NCBI GenBank assembly: GCA_035610365.1
Contig: CM069432.1
Location: forward strand, 84,014,520-84,078,519
Direction of reading: 5' to 3'
Source of the DNA: Aquatica leii
Taxonomy: Eukaryota > Arthropoda > Insecta > Coleoptera > Lampyridae
DNA length: 64,000 nucleotides
This document shows positions 1-10,166 of the stretch, piece after piece; positions within the stretch are counted from its first letter, which is position 1, and each line of letters opens with the position of its first letter. A model generated the notes under the pieces. It was given only the letters and a program-made list of their open reading frames with translations. It was not told the DNA's origin and did no database searches. The position numbers and the translations under genes were made by a program.

Positions 1-372
1 AAACAGTAGTACCCTGTTTGATAAATCTTCAAAATAATTTGATTTTTGTACCATAAATTAAACGTACTAGTTGTTGAACATGATTTCTAAAAGCGCATAT
101 CTTCTAGAAAGAAATTTCCGCATCAAATATAATCTGTTTATTTAGCATCAAAGGCCGTAAAATCCAATTGTGAGACAATGGTGGAGTTATACCTGTTTTA
201 AAGAAAGTAAATACGATGGTACATTTAAAAATTGTAGACATTGTAGATACAGGATTATTTAGCTGTAATTTAAAGTACTATATAGAATTTAGAATTCGGT
301 TTTACTTTAAAGTACTTTTAAATTTAAACATTCCAATAAATTGTAAAGTATCAATTCAAAATATCGAAAAAC
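1..372. other. AT-rich left flank, no gene
   Basis: No reading frame or repeat is recognisable. This is the sequence into which the BEL/Pao array was inserted, since its last bases form the left copy of the array's target duplication. Confidence 0.6.
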
Positions 373-377
373 ACGTT
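373..377. repeat. Left 5-bp target site duplication of BEL array
   Basis: ACGTT lies immediately before the first LTR, and the same ACGTT follows the third LTR at 12867-12871. BEL/Pao integrases typically make 4-6 bp duplications, so this pair delimits the insertion. Confidence 0.85.
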
Positions 378-815
378 TGTTGAGACTTCTGTGAATGTTT
401 TTATTATAGTTTAGTTAGAATTAAATTTAGTAGAATTATTTTACCTTATTCTTGTTATACGCATTAGTTTTAGTCATTGGTTTTTAGGAATTGCTGATGC
501 ACCTTTTAGGTTTTAAGAACTTGTAAGGCACGTCATCAGGATTTGTATTTCTTAGTAAATTCTGATGCATTTGTTAACTGTAACTTCAAATATGTGTACT
601 CTTGTTATTGGCTAATTTTGAAATAAGAGGGTGTATCTACCCTACCAAAATTTAGTCGTATAAATAAGTAATTTAGGAAAAGAACGATGAGTAGTAAAGA
701 AACGATGTAGTAACCAAGAAGATAAATATACTTATGTAAACAATTAATTGAAATAAAGCTACAATTAACAATTTAATTTCGCTTTATCACACTTAAAAAA
801 GCTTAAGTGTCAACA
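378..815 (+). repeat. BEL LTR 1 (5' LTR of copy A)
   Basis: It starts TGTTGAGAC and ends GTGTCAACA, giving TGTTGA/TCAACA inverted ends, and is 438 bp long. It matches LTR 3 almost exactly, including the bases around 480-510 where LTR 2 differs. It contains a TATA-like box and an AATAAA signal (separate entry). Confidence 0.95.
600..760 (+). promoter_or_regulatory. LTR promoter and polyadenylation signals
   Basis: ATTGG (reverse CCAAT) lies near 606, a short hairpin GGGT-gtatct-ACCC near 629-642, a TATAAATA box at 659-666 and AATAAA at 752-757. The order CCAAT, TATA, AATAAA is expected for a U3-R-U5 LTR in which transcription starts shortly after the TATA box and ends after AATAAA. The same elements recur in LTR 2 and LTR 3. 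Function is inferred from motif position. Confidence 0.55.
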
Positions 816-831
816 TGGTCCTTCGTGTCGG
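816..831 (+). other. tRNA primer binding site, copy A
   Basis: TGGTCCTTCGTGTCGG directly follows the CA end of LTR 1. TGG complements a tRNA CCA tail, and the position is exactly where a minus-strand primer site should be. The same sequence follows LTR 2 at 6848. I do not assign the tRNA. Confidence 0.7.
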
Positions 832-871
832 ATAATTAATTAATTAAAACAAAATTTTCGGTTAATGGAAT

Positions 872-1030
872 GGTGATTTGTGCATCGGTTATCGGAAAAA
901 TATACGGTTTCGGTATCAACCATCGCACTGCCATACAAACAAATAAGTTTATAATACGGTTACAAACAGTAGTGATTTGTGTAACAGTTTATCGAATTTT
1001 GATATCAACTACCACACTGCTACAAATAGA
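872..1030 (+). repeat. Imperfect tandem duplication in the BEL leader
   Basis: Two related units start GTGATTTGTG near 872 and 972. Each continues with a TTATCG-type stretch, a TATCAAC stretch and a block ending CACTGC-ATACAAA or CACTGCTACAAAT. The unit spacing is about 100 bp. The leader of copy B (6904-7062) carries the same pair, so the duplication predates the two copies. Confidence 0.6.
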
Positions 1031-1101
1031 GGACACAAACAAGGATTAAAATACACATTCAATTCGGTAAGTGATTCTTTTATAAATCATTCTCCTTAAA
1101 C

Positions 1102-3174
1102 ATGCCTCAGTCAGCTACGATTGTCAATGATTGTGAAAACATGAAAATATTAGTAAATAAACGTGGACGGTGCAAATCAAGCCTCACAAAATTTAATACG
1201 TTTGTAAAAAACTTAATGTCGGAACCATCAATCACTGATAGGCACATTATTCAATTAAAAAAGCGCATTGAGTTATGTAATCAGACATTTCAAGATTTCA
1301 ATTGCATTCAAGAAGAAATAGAATTATTAGACAACAGCGGAGATCAAATCAGACAAGGTGAAGAATTCGAAAGTTCGTATTTTGAATCAATTGCAGATGC
1401 GGAATTAATAATGCAAGAACATAATCGGTCAATGTCTGAAGCGGAAACAAACGCGTCTTTTAGTCAACAACACTCAACGAATACGGCCAAGCTTCCAGCG
1501 GTTCAGCTTCCTACGTTTGACGGGTCTTTCGAACAGTGGAGTAAATTTCACGACACTTTTTTATCGATTATTCACCATAATGAGAATTTTAGTCTTGTTC
1601 AAAAATTTCAGTATTTGCAAGGTAGTTTAAGGAACACTGCGGCTGATACAATAAGATCACTACCCCTTCGTGCAACGAATTATCAAATTGCGTGGGATAG
1701 GTTATGCAAAAGATTTCATAATTCAAAATTAATTGTAGAAGATCACATAAAAACATTGTTTGAACTACCTCAAGTTCAACAAAATTCCGCCGCATCTCTT
1801 AGAAATCATTTAGATAAATTTCTAAATAACGTTCAGGCATTACAAGCCCTAGAACATCCAACGGTTGATGATTTATTAGTTTATATTGCAACATCCAAAT
1901 TTGATAGGATTACACGCGACAAATGGGAAGAAATTACTGTAAATATAGATTTTCCAACAGTTGATAAACTTGCGGAGTTTTTAGAAGAAAGATGTAAAAT
2001 ACTAGGATCGCGATCGAATAAAGAATTGCAAGTTTACGGAAAAGGGTCAGGTAGTCAGATAGATAAACACAAATACAACAAAACGGTATTGCACCCCATG
2101 CGGTCATTTACCTCAGTTCAACAACCCTGCCCACATTGTAAAGGATTGCATAATTTGTACCAATGCAAGGAATTTTTAGACTTAGACATCCAGTCTAAGT
2201 TCGACGTAATAAATAAATTAAATTTATGTTTGAATTGTTTTCGTTCAAATCATCATGCCCGATATTGTAAAAGTAGAGGCTGCACAAAATGCAACCGTAG
2301 ACATCACACATTATTGCACAAAAATACGGAATTACCTGAAACAACGCAAACTTTACAGGCTCAGGTAGAACCTACAAGTGTGAATGTAAGGGAACCATCT
2401 ATTGCTAGCGGTAATTATTCTACTCAGTTATTTCACGGACAATGCAGCCAGGTCTTACTATCAACTGCCGTAATTGAAATCTTAGACAATCGAAAACAGC
2501 CAAAACAATGTAGAGTATTACTGGACAGTGGGTCGCAGAGTAATTTCTTATCGGAATCTTTCAGTAAAATTTTAAACATCAAAATGCAGCCAGTAAATGT
2601 GCCAGTAATAGGAATAGGCCACTGTAGTACAAATATTAACAAGAAAATAAAGACAATTATTAAATCCACAGTAAATAATTTTACAGCGGAATTGGATTTT
2701 CTAATTATACCAATAATTTCTCAACAATTACCGGTGTTTGACGTTCAAAACACACTAATTCAAATTCCAGCAAATATAAAACTTGCTGATCCACATTTCT
2801 ACAAATCAGCTCCCATTGACGGATTATTAGGAGCTGAATTATTTTGGCAACTAATTGCGGTTGGACAAATTAAATTGCCTTATCACAATAATTTACAGTT
2901 ACAAAAAACTCAATTAGGCTGGATAGTAACAGGGCAACTTCAGTTTCAATCACAACTTTCAAGTTACGGCACCTCAGCATATTTATGTAACATTGAAGAA
3001 GATTTAAAAACAACTATTTCGAAATTTTGGGAACTTGAGGAACCAACAAAAAATATTACACAATTATCAATAGAGGATCGACATTGTGAAGAACAGTTTC
3101 TTAAAAATTTCACTCGAAATGAAAACGGACGTTTTGTAGTACAGTTGCCATTTAAAAAGATCCACGTGAATTAG
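1102..3174 (+). CDS. BEL copy A Gag plus aspartic protease
   Basis: This 690-residue frame starts at the first ATG after the leader. Residues ~130-280 hold the DUF1759-type Gag domain of BEL/Pao (LPTFDGSFEQW onward). Cysteine-histidine zinc knuckles lie at ~345-400 (CPHCKGLHNLYQC, then CLNC...HH..YC and CTKCNRRHH). The retropepsin-like protease (DUF1758 type) has its catalytic LLDSGSQSNFL near residue 475. Gag would form the particle and the protease would process the polyprotein. The frame ends prematurely at TAG 3172-3174 because a base is missing in the A run around 3155-3160, and the next frame continues as pol. Copy B has the same break. I see this as an inherited lesion rather than a normal end, although a recoding site is not excluded. 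Confidence 0.9.
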   Translation: MPQSATIVNDCENMKILVNKRGRCKSSLTKFNTFVKNLMSEPSITDRHIIQLKKRIELCNQTFQDFNCIQEEIELLDNSGDQIRQGEEFESSYFESIADAELIMQEHNRSMSEAETNASFSQQHSTNTAKLPAVQLPTFDGSFEQWSKFHDTFLSIIHHNENFSLVQKFQYLQGSLRNTAADTIRSLPLRATNYQIAWDRLCKRFHNSKLIVEDHIKTLFELPQVQQNSAASLRNHLDKFLNNVQALQALEHPTVDDLLVYIATSKFDRITRDKWEEITVNIDFPTVDKLAEFLEERCKILGSRSNKELQVYGKGSGSQIDKHKYNKTVLHPMRSFTSVQQPCPHCKGLHNLYQCKEFLDLDIQSKFDVINKLNLCLNCFRSNHHARYCKSRGCTKCNRRHHTLLHKNTELPETTQTLQAQVEPTSVNVREPSIASGNYSTQLFHGQCSQVLLSTAVIEILDNRKQPKQCRVLLDSGSQSNFLSESFSKILNIKMQPVNVPVIGIGHCSTNINKKIKTIIKSTVNNFTAELDFLIIPIISQQLPVFDVQNTLIQIPANIKLADPHFYKSAPIDGLLGAELFWQLIAVGQIKLPYHNNLQLQKTQLGWIVTGQLQFQSQLSSYGTSAYLCNIEEDLKTTISKFWELEEPTKNITQLSIEDRHCEEQFLKNFTRNENGRFVVQLPFKKIHVN

Positions 3175-4145
3175 GTGAATCTAAATCAATGGCCATGAAT
3201 CGATTTTATTCCCTGGAGAGACGCTTAAACAAAGATATTGAACTAAAACGCAAATACAACGAGTTTATGAAGGAATACGAAGAATTAAATCATATGACGG
3301 AATTTACAGAAGCCCACAATGGAAAAGAAGGTTATTTTTTGCCTCACCATTGTGTAATAAAGGAAACAAGCAAAACAACCAAGTTACGTGTTGTTTTTGA
3401 TGGATCTGCAAAATCAACAAATAATACATCATTGAATGATATTTTGCTAGCTGGACCCATCATACAAAGTGATCTTATTTCAATCATGTTGCGATTCCGA
3501 ACATACAAATATGTTATTACGGCAGACATTGCCAAAATGTATAGACAGGTTCTGATTTCAGATGATGATAAGAATTATCAAAAAATATTATGGAGATATA
3601 ATGACAACGAAGCTATCAAGACTTACACATTAAATACGGTCACGTATGGTACTACCTCAGCGCCATATCTGGCCACTCGATGTTTAAAAGAACTTGCAGT
3701 TTTGGCTAGGAAAAACAATCCCAGAGAAGCAAAAATAATCGAAAGAGACTTTTATGTGAACGATCTCATCACTGAAGCTGATTCATGGAATGAAATCATA
3801 GCAATACAAAGAAACGTAACCAACATTCTGCGTCAAGGATGTTTTGAACTTCGCAAATGGAGATCAAATAAAGAAGAAATCAAAACTGCAATACGCCAAT
3901 CAGAGCAGTTTGACGCAATTATGAGTATAGACAATGATCAAACATCAAAAACATTAGGATTATTATGGAATTCAACAACGGATCAACTACTCTACTCTAC
4001 AACCATAAGATCTAATGTTAAGGTAACGAAAAAGAATATATTATCTGCAATTTCACAGCTATTTGACCCATTAGGATTAATCGGACCTGTCATTGTAAGG
4101 GCAAAACTGCTAATGCAAACATTATGGCAGCTTAAGTTAAATTAG
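3160..4145 (+). pseudogene. BEL copy A reverse transcriptase, catalytic residue changed
   Basis: The frame continues from Gag-protease in the -1 frame; the ATG at 3189 is internal and not a natural start. Recognisable RT blocks are RVVFDGSAK (finger), the motif A region ITADIAKMYRQV, motif B VTYGTTSAPYLATR and motif C at 3753-3764. Motif C reads YVND where BEL/Pao enzymes normally have YVDD, so the first catalytic aspartate is asparagine (AAC at 3759-3761, one G-to-A step from GAC). The frame ends at an in-frame TAG, 4143-4145, at a position where the same frame carries on with RNase H; TGG to TAG is the simplest explanation. Copy B shares both changes. The enzyme should be inactive. Confidence 0.9.
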
Positions 4146-5063
4146 GATGAATCGGTGCCAATGCATATATTTTCAGCGTGGAATGATTATTACAATCAAT
4201 TGGATTTACTAACAAACTTACGACTAAATCGCAATGTATTAACACATGACATTGTTAAAAAAATTGAATTGCACGGATTTTGTGATTCTTCACAAGTGGC
4301 TTACGGTTGTTGTATATACATACGAACTACAGACAATTATAATAATCATGCAACGCATTTGTTATGTTCAAAATCTAGGGTAGCACCGTTAAAATCTACG
4401 TCTTTACCACGTCTAGAGCTATGTAGTGCTCTACTTTTGTCGGAACTGCAGCATAAGGTCAAACAAGCTTTACAGATTAATTTCGACGGTGAATACTTAT
4501 GGAGTGATTCTACCATTTCATTGTCCTGGATTTCCTCAACGTCAAATTCTTGGAAAACCTTTGTTGCAAATCGGGTTAGTCAAATTCAACAATTAACAGA
4601 AATATCAAACTGGAGACATGTCGGAACTAAGGATAATCCTGCTGATATAATTTCTCGAGGTGTGACACCAGCTGTTTTGCTGAATTCTAAGCTTTGGTGG
4701 AACGGACCTAACTTCTTAATGTATGATTCAGAACATTGGCCTCAGCAAGTTATGGTGTCACAAGCTAACGAAGAAAGAAAGACTGTATCAACTTTTCTAT
4801 CAACAAGAACGACATCATTCGAATTGTTAACAAGATTTTCATCACTGGTACTGCTAAAACGTGTAACAGCGTATGTCATGCGTTTTGGTCGCAATTGTAA
4901 ATTAAATGCTGCAAATCGGATGTATGGACCATTGTCAGTGGAAGAAATTCAAGGTGCAACTGTCAAAATTTTGAAATTATGCCAAGAGGAGAATTTTGGT
5001 GAAGAAGTTTTGTCATTAACAAGAACGAATACTGTACATAAAAAAGTAAATTGCTATCATTAA
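4146..5063 (+). pseudogene. BEL copy A connection domain and RNase H
   Basis: It is in the same frame as the RT after the TAG. RNase H acidic residues are visible: the D of GFCDSSQVAYG (~4280), the E of LPRLELCSALL (~4410), the D of LWSDSTISLSW (~4505) and the D of HVGTKDNPADIISRG (~4640). The region after it links to integrase. The frame is lost near 5049, where copy A has six A bases and copy B has seven, and is regained by an extra T near 5087, where copy A has four T and copy B three. The two single-base runs compensate, which makes them suspect as sequencing or consensus errors. Confidence 0.88.
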
Positions 5064-6329
5064 ATCCGTTCATGGATGTAAATGGTTTTGATTCGTGTGG
5101 GAGGACGCATAACTGAAGCCAATGTGCCATTTGAACAGCGTCACCCAATAATACTGCCTAGTCATCACGTGCTAACAACAAAAATTATTTACTATGAACA
5201 TCTGAAGCTTCTTCACGGTGGAACTCAGTTAACACTAGCTACGATAAGAACACAGTACTGGCCAATAGGAGGGCGAAATACTATAAAAAGGGTATTACGG
5301 AATTGTATCCGATGTTGTCGAGCAAAACCAAAATTGATAGAGCATGTGATGGGAAATTTACCACAACACAGAGTCCAAATAGCACGACCATTTAGTAATT
5401 GTGGAGTTGACTATTGTGGACCATTCAAACTGTATCAGAAACGAAGACGAGGAGTTGTTCCTCAAAAGGGATACTTGGCTATTTTTGTTTGTTTTGCCAC
5501 AAAGGCATGTCATTTAGAATTGGTTCTTGATTTAAGCGCGGAATGTTTTATAAATGCATTTAAGCGTTTTGTTGCACGGCGAGGAAATGTGTCAAATTTA
5601 TACTCAGACAATGCCACCAATTTTGTAGGTGCCAAAAACGAATGGGAAAAAATATCCAAGGTATTGCATTCTTCCGAATATAAAGAACAATTTCAACATG
5701 TTTTGATCGAGTGTAATACACGTTGGCACTTTATACCTCCACGTTCTCCGCACTTTGGCGGTTTGTGGGAGGCAGCTGTTAAGGCAGCAAAACATCACCT
5801 AAAAGGAGTCGTGGGAAATAATGCGCTTACTTATGAAGAAATGTTAACACTAGTTACACAAATAGAGGCATGTTTAAATTCCCGTCCTTTAGTTCCTATC
5901 TCTTCCGATCCTAATGATTACACTGCTTTAACGCCTGGTCATTTTTTGATTGGAGAATCATTAAAGGCTAACTCCGAATTGAATGTTGTGAATACAAGTA
6001 TACATTTATTATCGTATTGGAAACGTATTCAACATATGCTAAGGGGATTTTGGAACCGTTGGTCGAGAGATTACCTTTCACAACTCCAGCAGCGCAAAAA
6101 ATGGACAAGTCCAGGCCAAGACATTAAAGAAGGATCAATGGTACTTCTAAGAGACGACCAACTTCCTACGCTAAATTGGAAATTAGGAAGAATTATCAAA
6201 CTTCATCACGGAACAGATAACGTCGCCCGAGTAGCATCAGTTCGCACTGCAAGAGGTATAGTTAAGGTATCAATGCGGAACTTAGCATTGCTACCAGTGG
6301 TAACTGAAGAATGTAAGGTGCAAGTGTAG
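5064..6329 (+). CDS. BEL copy A integrase
   Basis: The N-terminal HHCC zinc-binding part (HLKLLHGGT then CIRCCRAKP) lies at ~5200-5330. The catalytic core shows D in GVDYCGPF (~5408), D in LYSDNATNFVGA (~5606) and E in [15 protein letters not shown] (~5770), so the DDE triad is present. A C-terminal domain of the DUF5641 type (WKLGRIIKLHHG onward, ~6175-6300) follows. The reading runs without a break to TAG 6327-6329. In an intact element this would be the end of the Gag-Pol polyprotein; ATG 5082 is only where the frame happens to open after the upstream indels. Confidence 0.92.
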
Positions 6330-6379
6330 TTTTGAGTGTTACAATAGTGTAGTTCATGATATAGGTTACAGCGTAATCG

Positions 6380-6410
6380 CTTGAAGGCATATGCTTCAAG
6401 GGGGGCGGAA
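6380..6410 (+). other. Hairpin and polypurine tract, copy A
   Basis: CTTGAAG (6380-6386) and CTTCAAG (6394-6400) can pair. The right arm runs into the polypurine tract AAGGGGGGCGGAA (6398-6410), which directly abuts the TG of LTR 2. The tract is the expected plus-strand primer. The hairpin overlaps it by three bases and is conserved at 12398-12428. Confidence 0.7.
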
Positions 6411-6847
6411 TGTTGAGACTTCTGTGAATGTTTTTATTATAGTTTAGTTAGAATTAAATTTAGTAGAATTATTTTACCTTATTCTTGTTATACGCATTAG
6501 TTTTAGTCATTGGTTTTGGGAAGTGCTGAGGCACCTTTGAGTTTTTAAGAACTTGTAAGGCACGTCATCAGGATTTGTATTTCTTAGTAAATTCTGATGC
6601 ATTTGTTAACTGTAACTTCAAATATGTGTACTCTTGTTATTGGCTAATTTTGAAATAAGAGGGTGTATCTACCCTACCAAAATTTAGTCGTATAAATAAG
6701 TAATTTAGGAAAAGAACGATGAGTAGTAAAGAAACGATGTAGTAACCAAGAAGATAAATATACTTATGTAAACAATTAATTGAAATAAAGCTACAATTAA
6801 CAATTTAATTTCGCTTTATCACACTTAAAAATGCTTAAGTGTCAACA
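6411..6847 (+). repeat. BEL LTR 2 (shared middle LTR)
   Basis: 437 bp, same ends as the other LTRs. It serves as 3' LTR of copy A and 5' LTR of copy B. It differs from both outer LTRs in a ~40-bp patch near 6512-6550 and at one base near 6831, where the outer LTRs agree with each other. Confidence 0.95.
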
Positions 6848-7133
6848 TGGTCCTTCGTGTCGGATAATTAATTAATTAAAACAAAATTTTCGGTTAATGG
6901 AATGGTGATTTGTGCATCGGTTATCGGAAAAATATACGGTTTCGGTATCAACCATCGCACTGCCATACAAACAAATAAGTTTATAATACGGTTACAAACA
7001 GTAGTGATTTGTGTAACAGTTTATCGAATTTTGATATCAACTACCACACTGCTACAAATAGAGGACACAAACAAGGATTAAAATACACATTCAATTCGGT
7101 AAGTGATTCTTTTATAAATCATTCTCCTTAAAC

Positions 7134-8388
7134 ATGCCTCAGTCAGCTACGATTGTCAATGATTGTGAAAACATGAAAATATTAGTAAATAAACGTGGAC
7201 GGTGCAAATCAAGCCTCACAAAATTTAATACGTTTGTAAAAAACTTAATGTCGGAACCATCAATCACTGATAGGCACATTATTCAATTAAAAATTATGTA
7301 ATCAGACACTTCTGGATTTCAATTGCATTCAAGAAGAAATAAAATTATTAGGCAACAGCGGAGATCAAATTAGACAGGGTCAAAAATTCAAAAGTTCGTA
7401 TTTTTAATCAATTGCAGATGCGGAATTAATAATGCAAAAACATAATCGGTCAATGTATGGAGCGTAAATAAACGCGTTTTTTAGTCAACAACACTCTACG
7501 AATACGGCCAAGCTTCCAGCGGTTCAGCTTCCTATGTTCGACGGGTCTTTTGAACAGTGGAGTAAATTTCACGACTCTTTTTTATCGATTATTCACCATA
7601 ATGAGAATTTTATTCTTGTTCAAAAATTTCAGTATTTGCAAGGTAGTTTAAGAAACACTGCGGCTGATACAATAAGATCACTATCTTTTCGTGCAATGAA
7701 TTATCAAATTGCGTGGGGTAGGTTATGCAAAAAATTTCATAATTCAAAATTAATTGCAGAAAATCACATAAAAACATTGTTTGAACTGTCTCAAGTTCAA
7801 CAAAATTCCGCCGCATCTCTTAGAAATCATTTAGATAAATTTCTAAATAACGTTCAGGCATTACAAGCCCTAGAACATCCAACGGTTGATGATTTATTAG
7901 TTTATATTGCAACATCCAAATTTGATAGGATTACACGCGACAAATGGGAAGAAATTACTGTAAATATAGATTTTCCAACAGTTGATAAACTTGCGGAGTT
8001 TTTAGAAGAAAGATGTAAAATACTAGGATCGCGATCGAATAAAGAATTGCAAGTTTACGGAAAAGGGTCAGGTAGTCAGATAGATAAACACAAATACAAC
8101 AAAACGGTATTGCACCCCATGCGGTCATTTACCTCAGTTCAACAACCCTGCCCACATTGTAAAGGATTGCATAATTTGTACCAATGCAAGGAATTTTTAG
8201 ACTTAGACATCCAGTCTAAGTTCGACGTAATAAATAAATTAAATTTATGTTTGAATTGTTTTCGTTCAAATCATCATGCCCGATATTGTAAAGTAGAGGC
8301 TGCACAAAATGCAACCGTAGACATCACACATTATTGCACAAAAATACGGAATTACCTGAAACAACGCAAACTTTACAGGCTCAGGTAG
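7134..8388 (+). pseudogene. BEL copy B Gag, broken and mosaic
   Basis: It starts at the same ATG as copy A. Identity is essentially complete to 7290; then comes an 11-bp deletion and about 34 substitutions up to ~7793, after which identity is again nearly complete. Inside that patch there are in-frame stops (TAA near 7407 and near 7465). The Gag domain can be read from about 7534. In the zinc-knuckle region near 8288 one A is missing from a run of four, which ends the Gag frame at 8388. Many patch changes are G-to-A or C-to-T, as in an old decayed copy. Confidence 0.9.
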
Positions 8389-9194
8389 AACCTACAAGTG
8401 TGAATGTAAGGGAACCATCTATTGCTAGCGGTAATTATTCTACTCAGTTATTTCACGGACAATGCAGCCAGGTCTTACTATCAACTGCCGTAATTGAAAT
8501 CTTAGACAATCGAAAACAGCCAAAACAATGTAGAGTATTACTGGACAGTGGGTCGCAGAGTAATTTCTTATCGGAATCTTTCAGTAAAATTTTAAACATC
8601 AAAATGCAGCCAGTAAATGTGCCAGTAATAGGAATAGGCCACTGTAGTACAAATATTAACAAGAAAATAAAGACAATTATTAAATCCACAGTAAATAATT
8701 TTACAGCGGAATTGGATTTTCTAATTATACCAATAATTTCTCAACAATTACCGGTGTTTGACGTTCAAAACACACTAATTCAAATTCCAGCAAATATAAA
8801 ACTTGCTGATCCACATTTCTACAAATCAGCTCCCATTGACGGATTATTAGGAGCTGAATTATTTTGGCAACTAATTGCGGTTGGACAAATTAAATTGCCT
8901 TATCACAATAATTTACAGTTACAAAAAACTCAATTAGGCTGGATAGTAACAGGGCAACTTCAGTTTCAATCACAACTTTCAAGTTACGGCACCTCAGCAT
9001 ATTTATGTAACATTGAAGAAGATTTAAAAACAACTATTTCGAAATTTTGGGAACTTGAGGAACCAACAAAAAATATTACACAATTATCAATAGAGGATCG
9101 ACATTGTGAAGAACAGTTTCTTAAAAATTTCACTCGAAATGAAAACGGACGTTTTGTAGTACAGTTGCCATTTAAAAAGATCCACGTGAATTAG
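8289..9194 (+). pseudogene. BEL copy B aspartic protease region
   Basis: After the homopolymer break near 8288 the sequence reads on in another frame, with the protease motif LLDSGSQSNFL near 8540 and a sequence matching copy A to the shared premature TAG at 9192-9194. The A-run deletion that separates Gag-protease from RT in copy A is present here at the same place (~9175). Confidence 0.9.
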
Positions 9195-10166
9195 GTGAAT
9201 CTAAATCAATGGCCATGAATCGATTTTATTCCCTGGAGAGACGCTTAAACAAAGATATTGAACTAAAACGCAAATACAACGAGTTTATGAAGGAATACGA
9301 AGAATTAAATCATATGACGGAATTTACAGAAGCCCACACTGGAAAAGATGGTTATTTCCTGCCTCACCATTGTGTAATAAAGGAAACAAGCAAAACAACC
9401 AAGTTACGTGTTGTTTTTGATGGATCTGCAAAATCAACAAATAATACATCATTGAATGATATTTTGCTAGCTGGACCCATCATACAAAGTGATCTTATTT
9501 CAATCATGTTGCGATTCCGAACATACAAATATGTTATTACGGCAGACATTGCCAAAATGTATAGACAGGTTCTGATTTCAGATGATGATAAGAATTATCA
9601 AAAAATATTATGGAGATATAATGACAACGAAGCTATCAAGACTTACACATTAAATACGGTCACGTATGGTACTACCTCAGCGCCATATCTGGCCACTCGA
9701 TGTTTAAAAAGAACTTGCAGTTTTGGCTAGGAAAAACAATCCCAGAGAAGCAAAAATAATCGAAAGAGACTTTTATGTGAACGATCTCATCACTGAAGCT
9801 GATTCATGGAATGAAATCATAGCAATACAAAGAAACGTAACCAACATTCTGCGTCAAGGATGTTTTGAACTTCGCAAATGGAGATCAAATAAAGAAGAAA
9901 TCAAAACTGCAATACGCCAATCAGAGCAGTTTGACGCAATTATGAGTATAGACAATGATCAAACATCAAAAACATTAGGATTATTATGGAATTCAACAAC
10001 GGATCAACTACTCTACTCTACAACCATAAGATCTAATGTTAAGGTAACGAAAAAGAATATATTATCTGCAATTTCACAGCTATTTGACCCATTAGGATTA
10101 ATCGGACCTGTCATTGTAAGGGCAAAACTGCTAATGCAAACATTATGGCAGCTTAAGTTAAATTAG
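9180..10166 (+). pseudogene. BEL copy B reverse transcriptase, broken
   Basis: It is the same RT as copy A, with the same YVND motif C (AAC at 9780-9782) and the same in-frame TAG at 10164-10166. It also has a private break: five A near 9707-9711 where copy A has four, which splits the frame into 9209-9730 and 9723-10166. A short run at 9338-9359 differs from copy A at about four positions while its flanks are identical, which looks like a small conversion tract. Confidence 0.9.

Noticed and set aside
3150-3165. Programmed frameshift between Gag-protease and RT
   Set aside because: The run (TTT AAA AAG) does not form a proper slippery heptamer in frame, and the frame change sits inside what should be continuous pol. 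A one-base loss is simpler, though not excluded.
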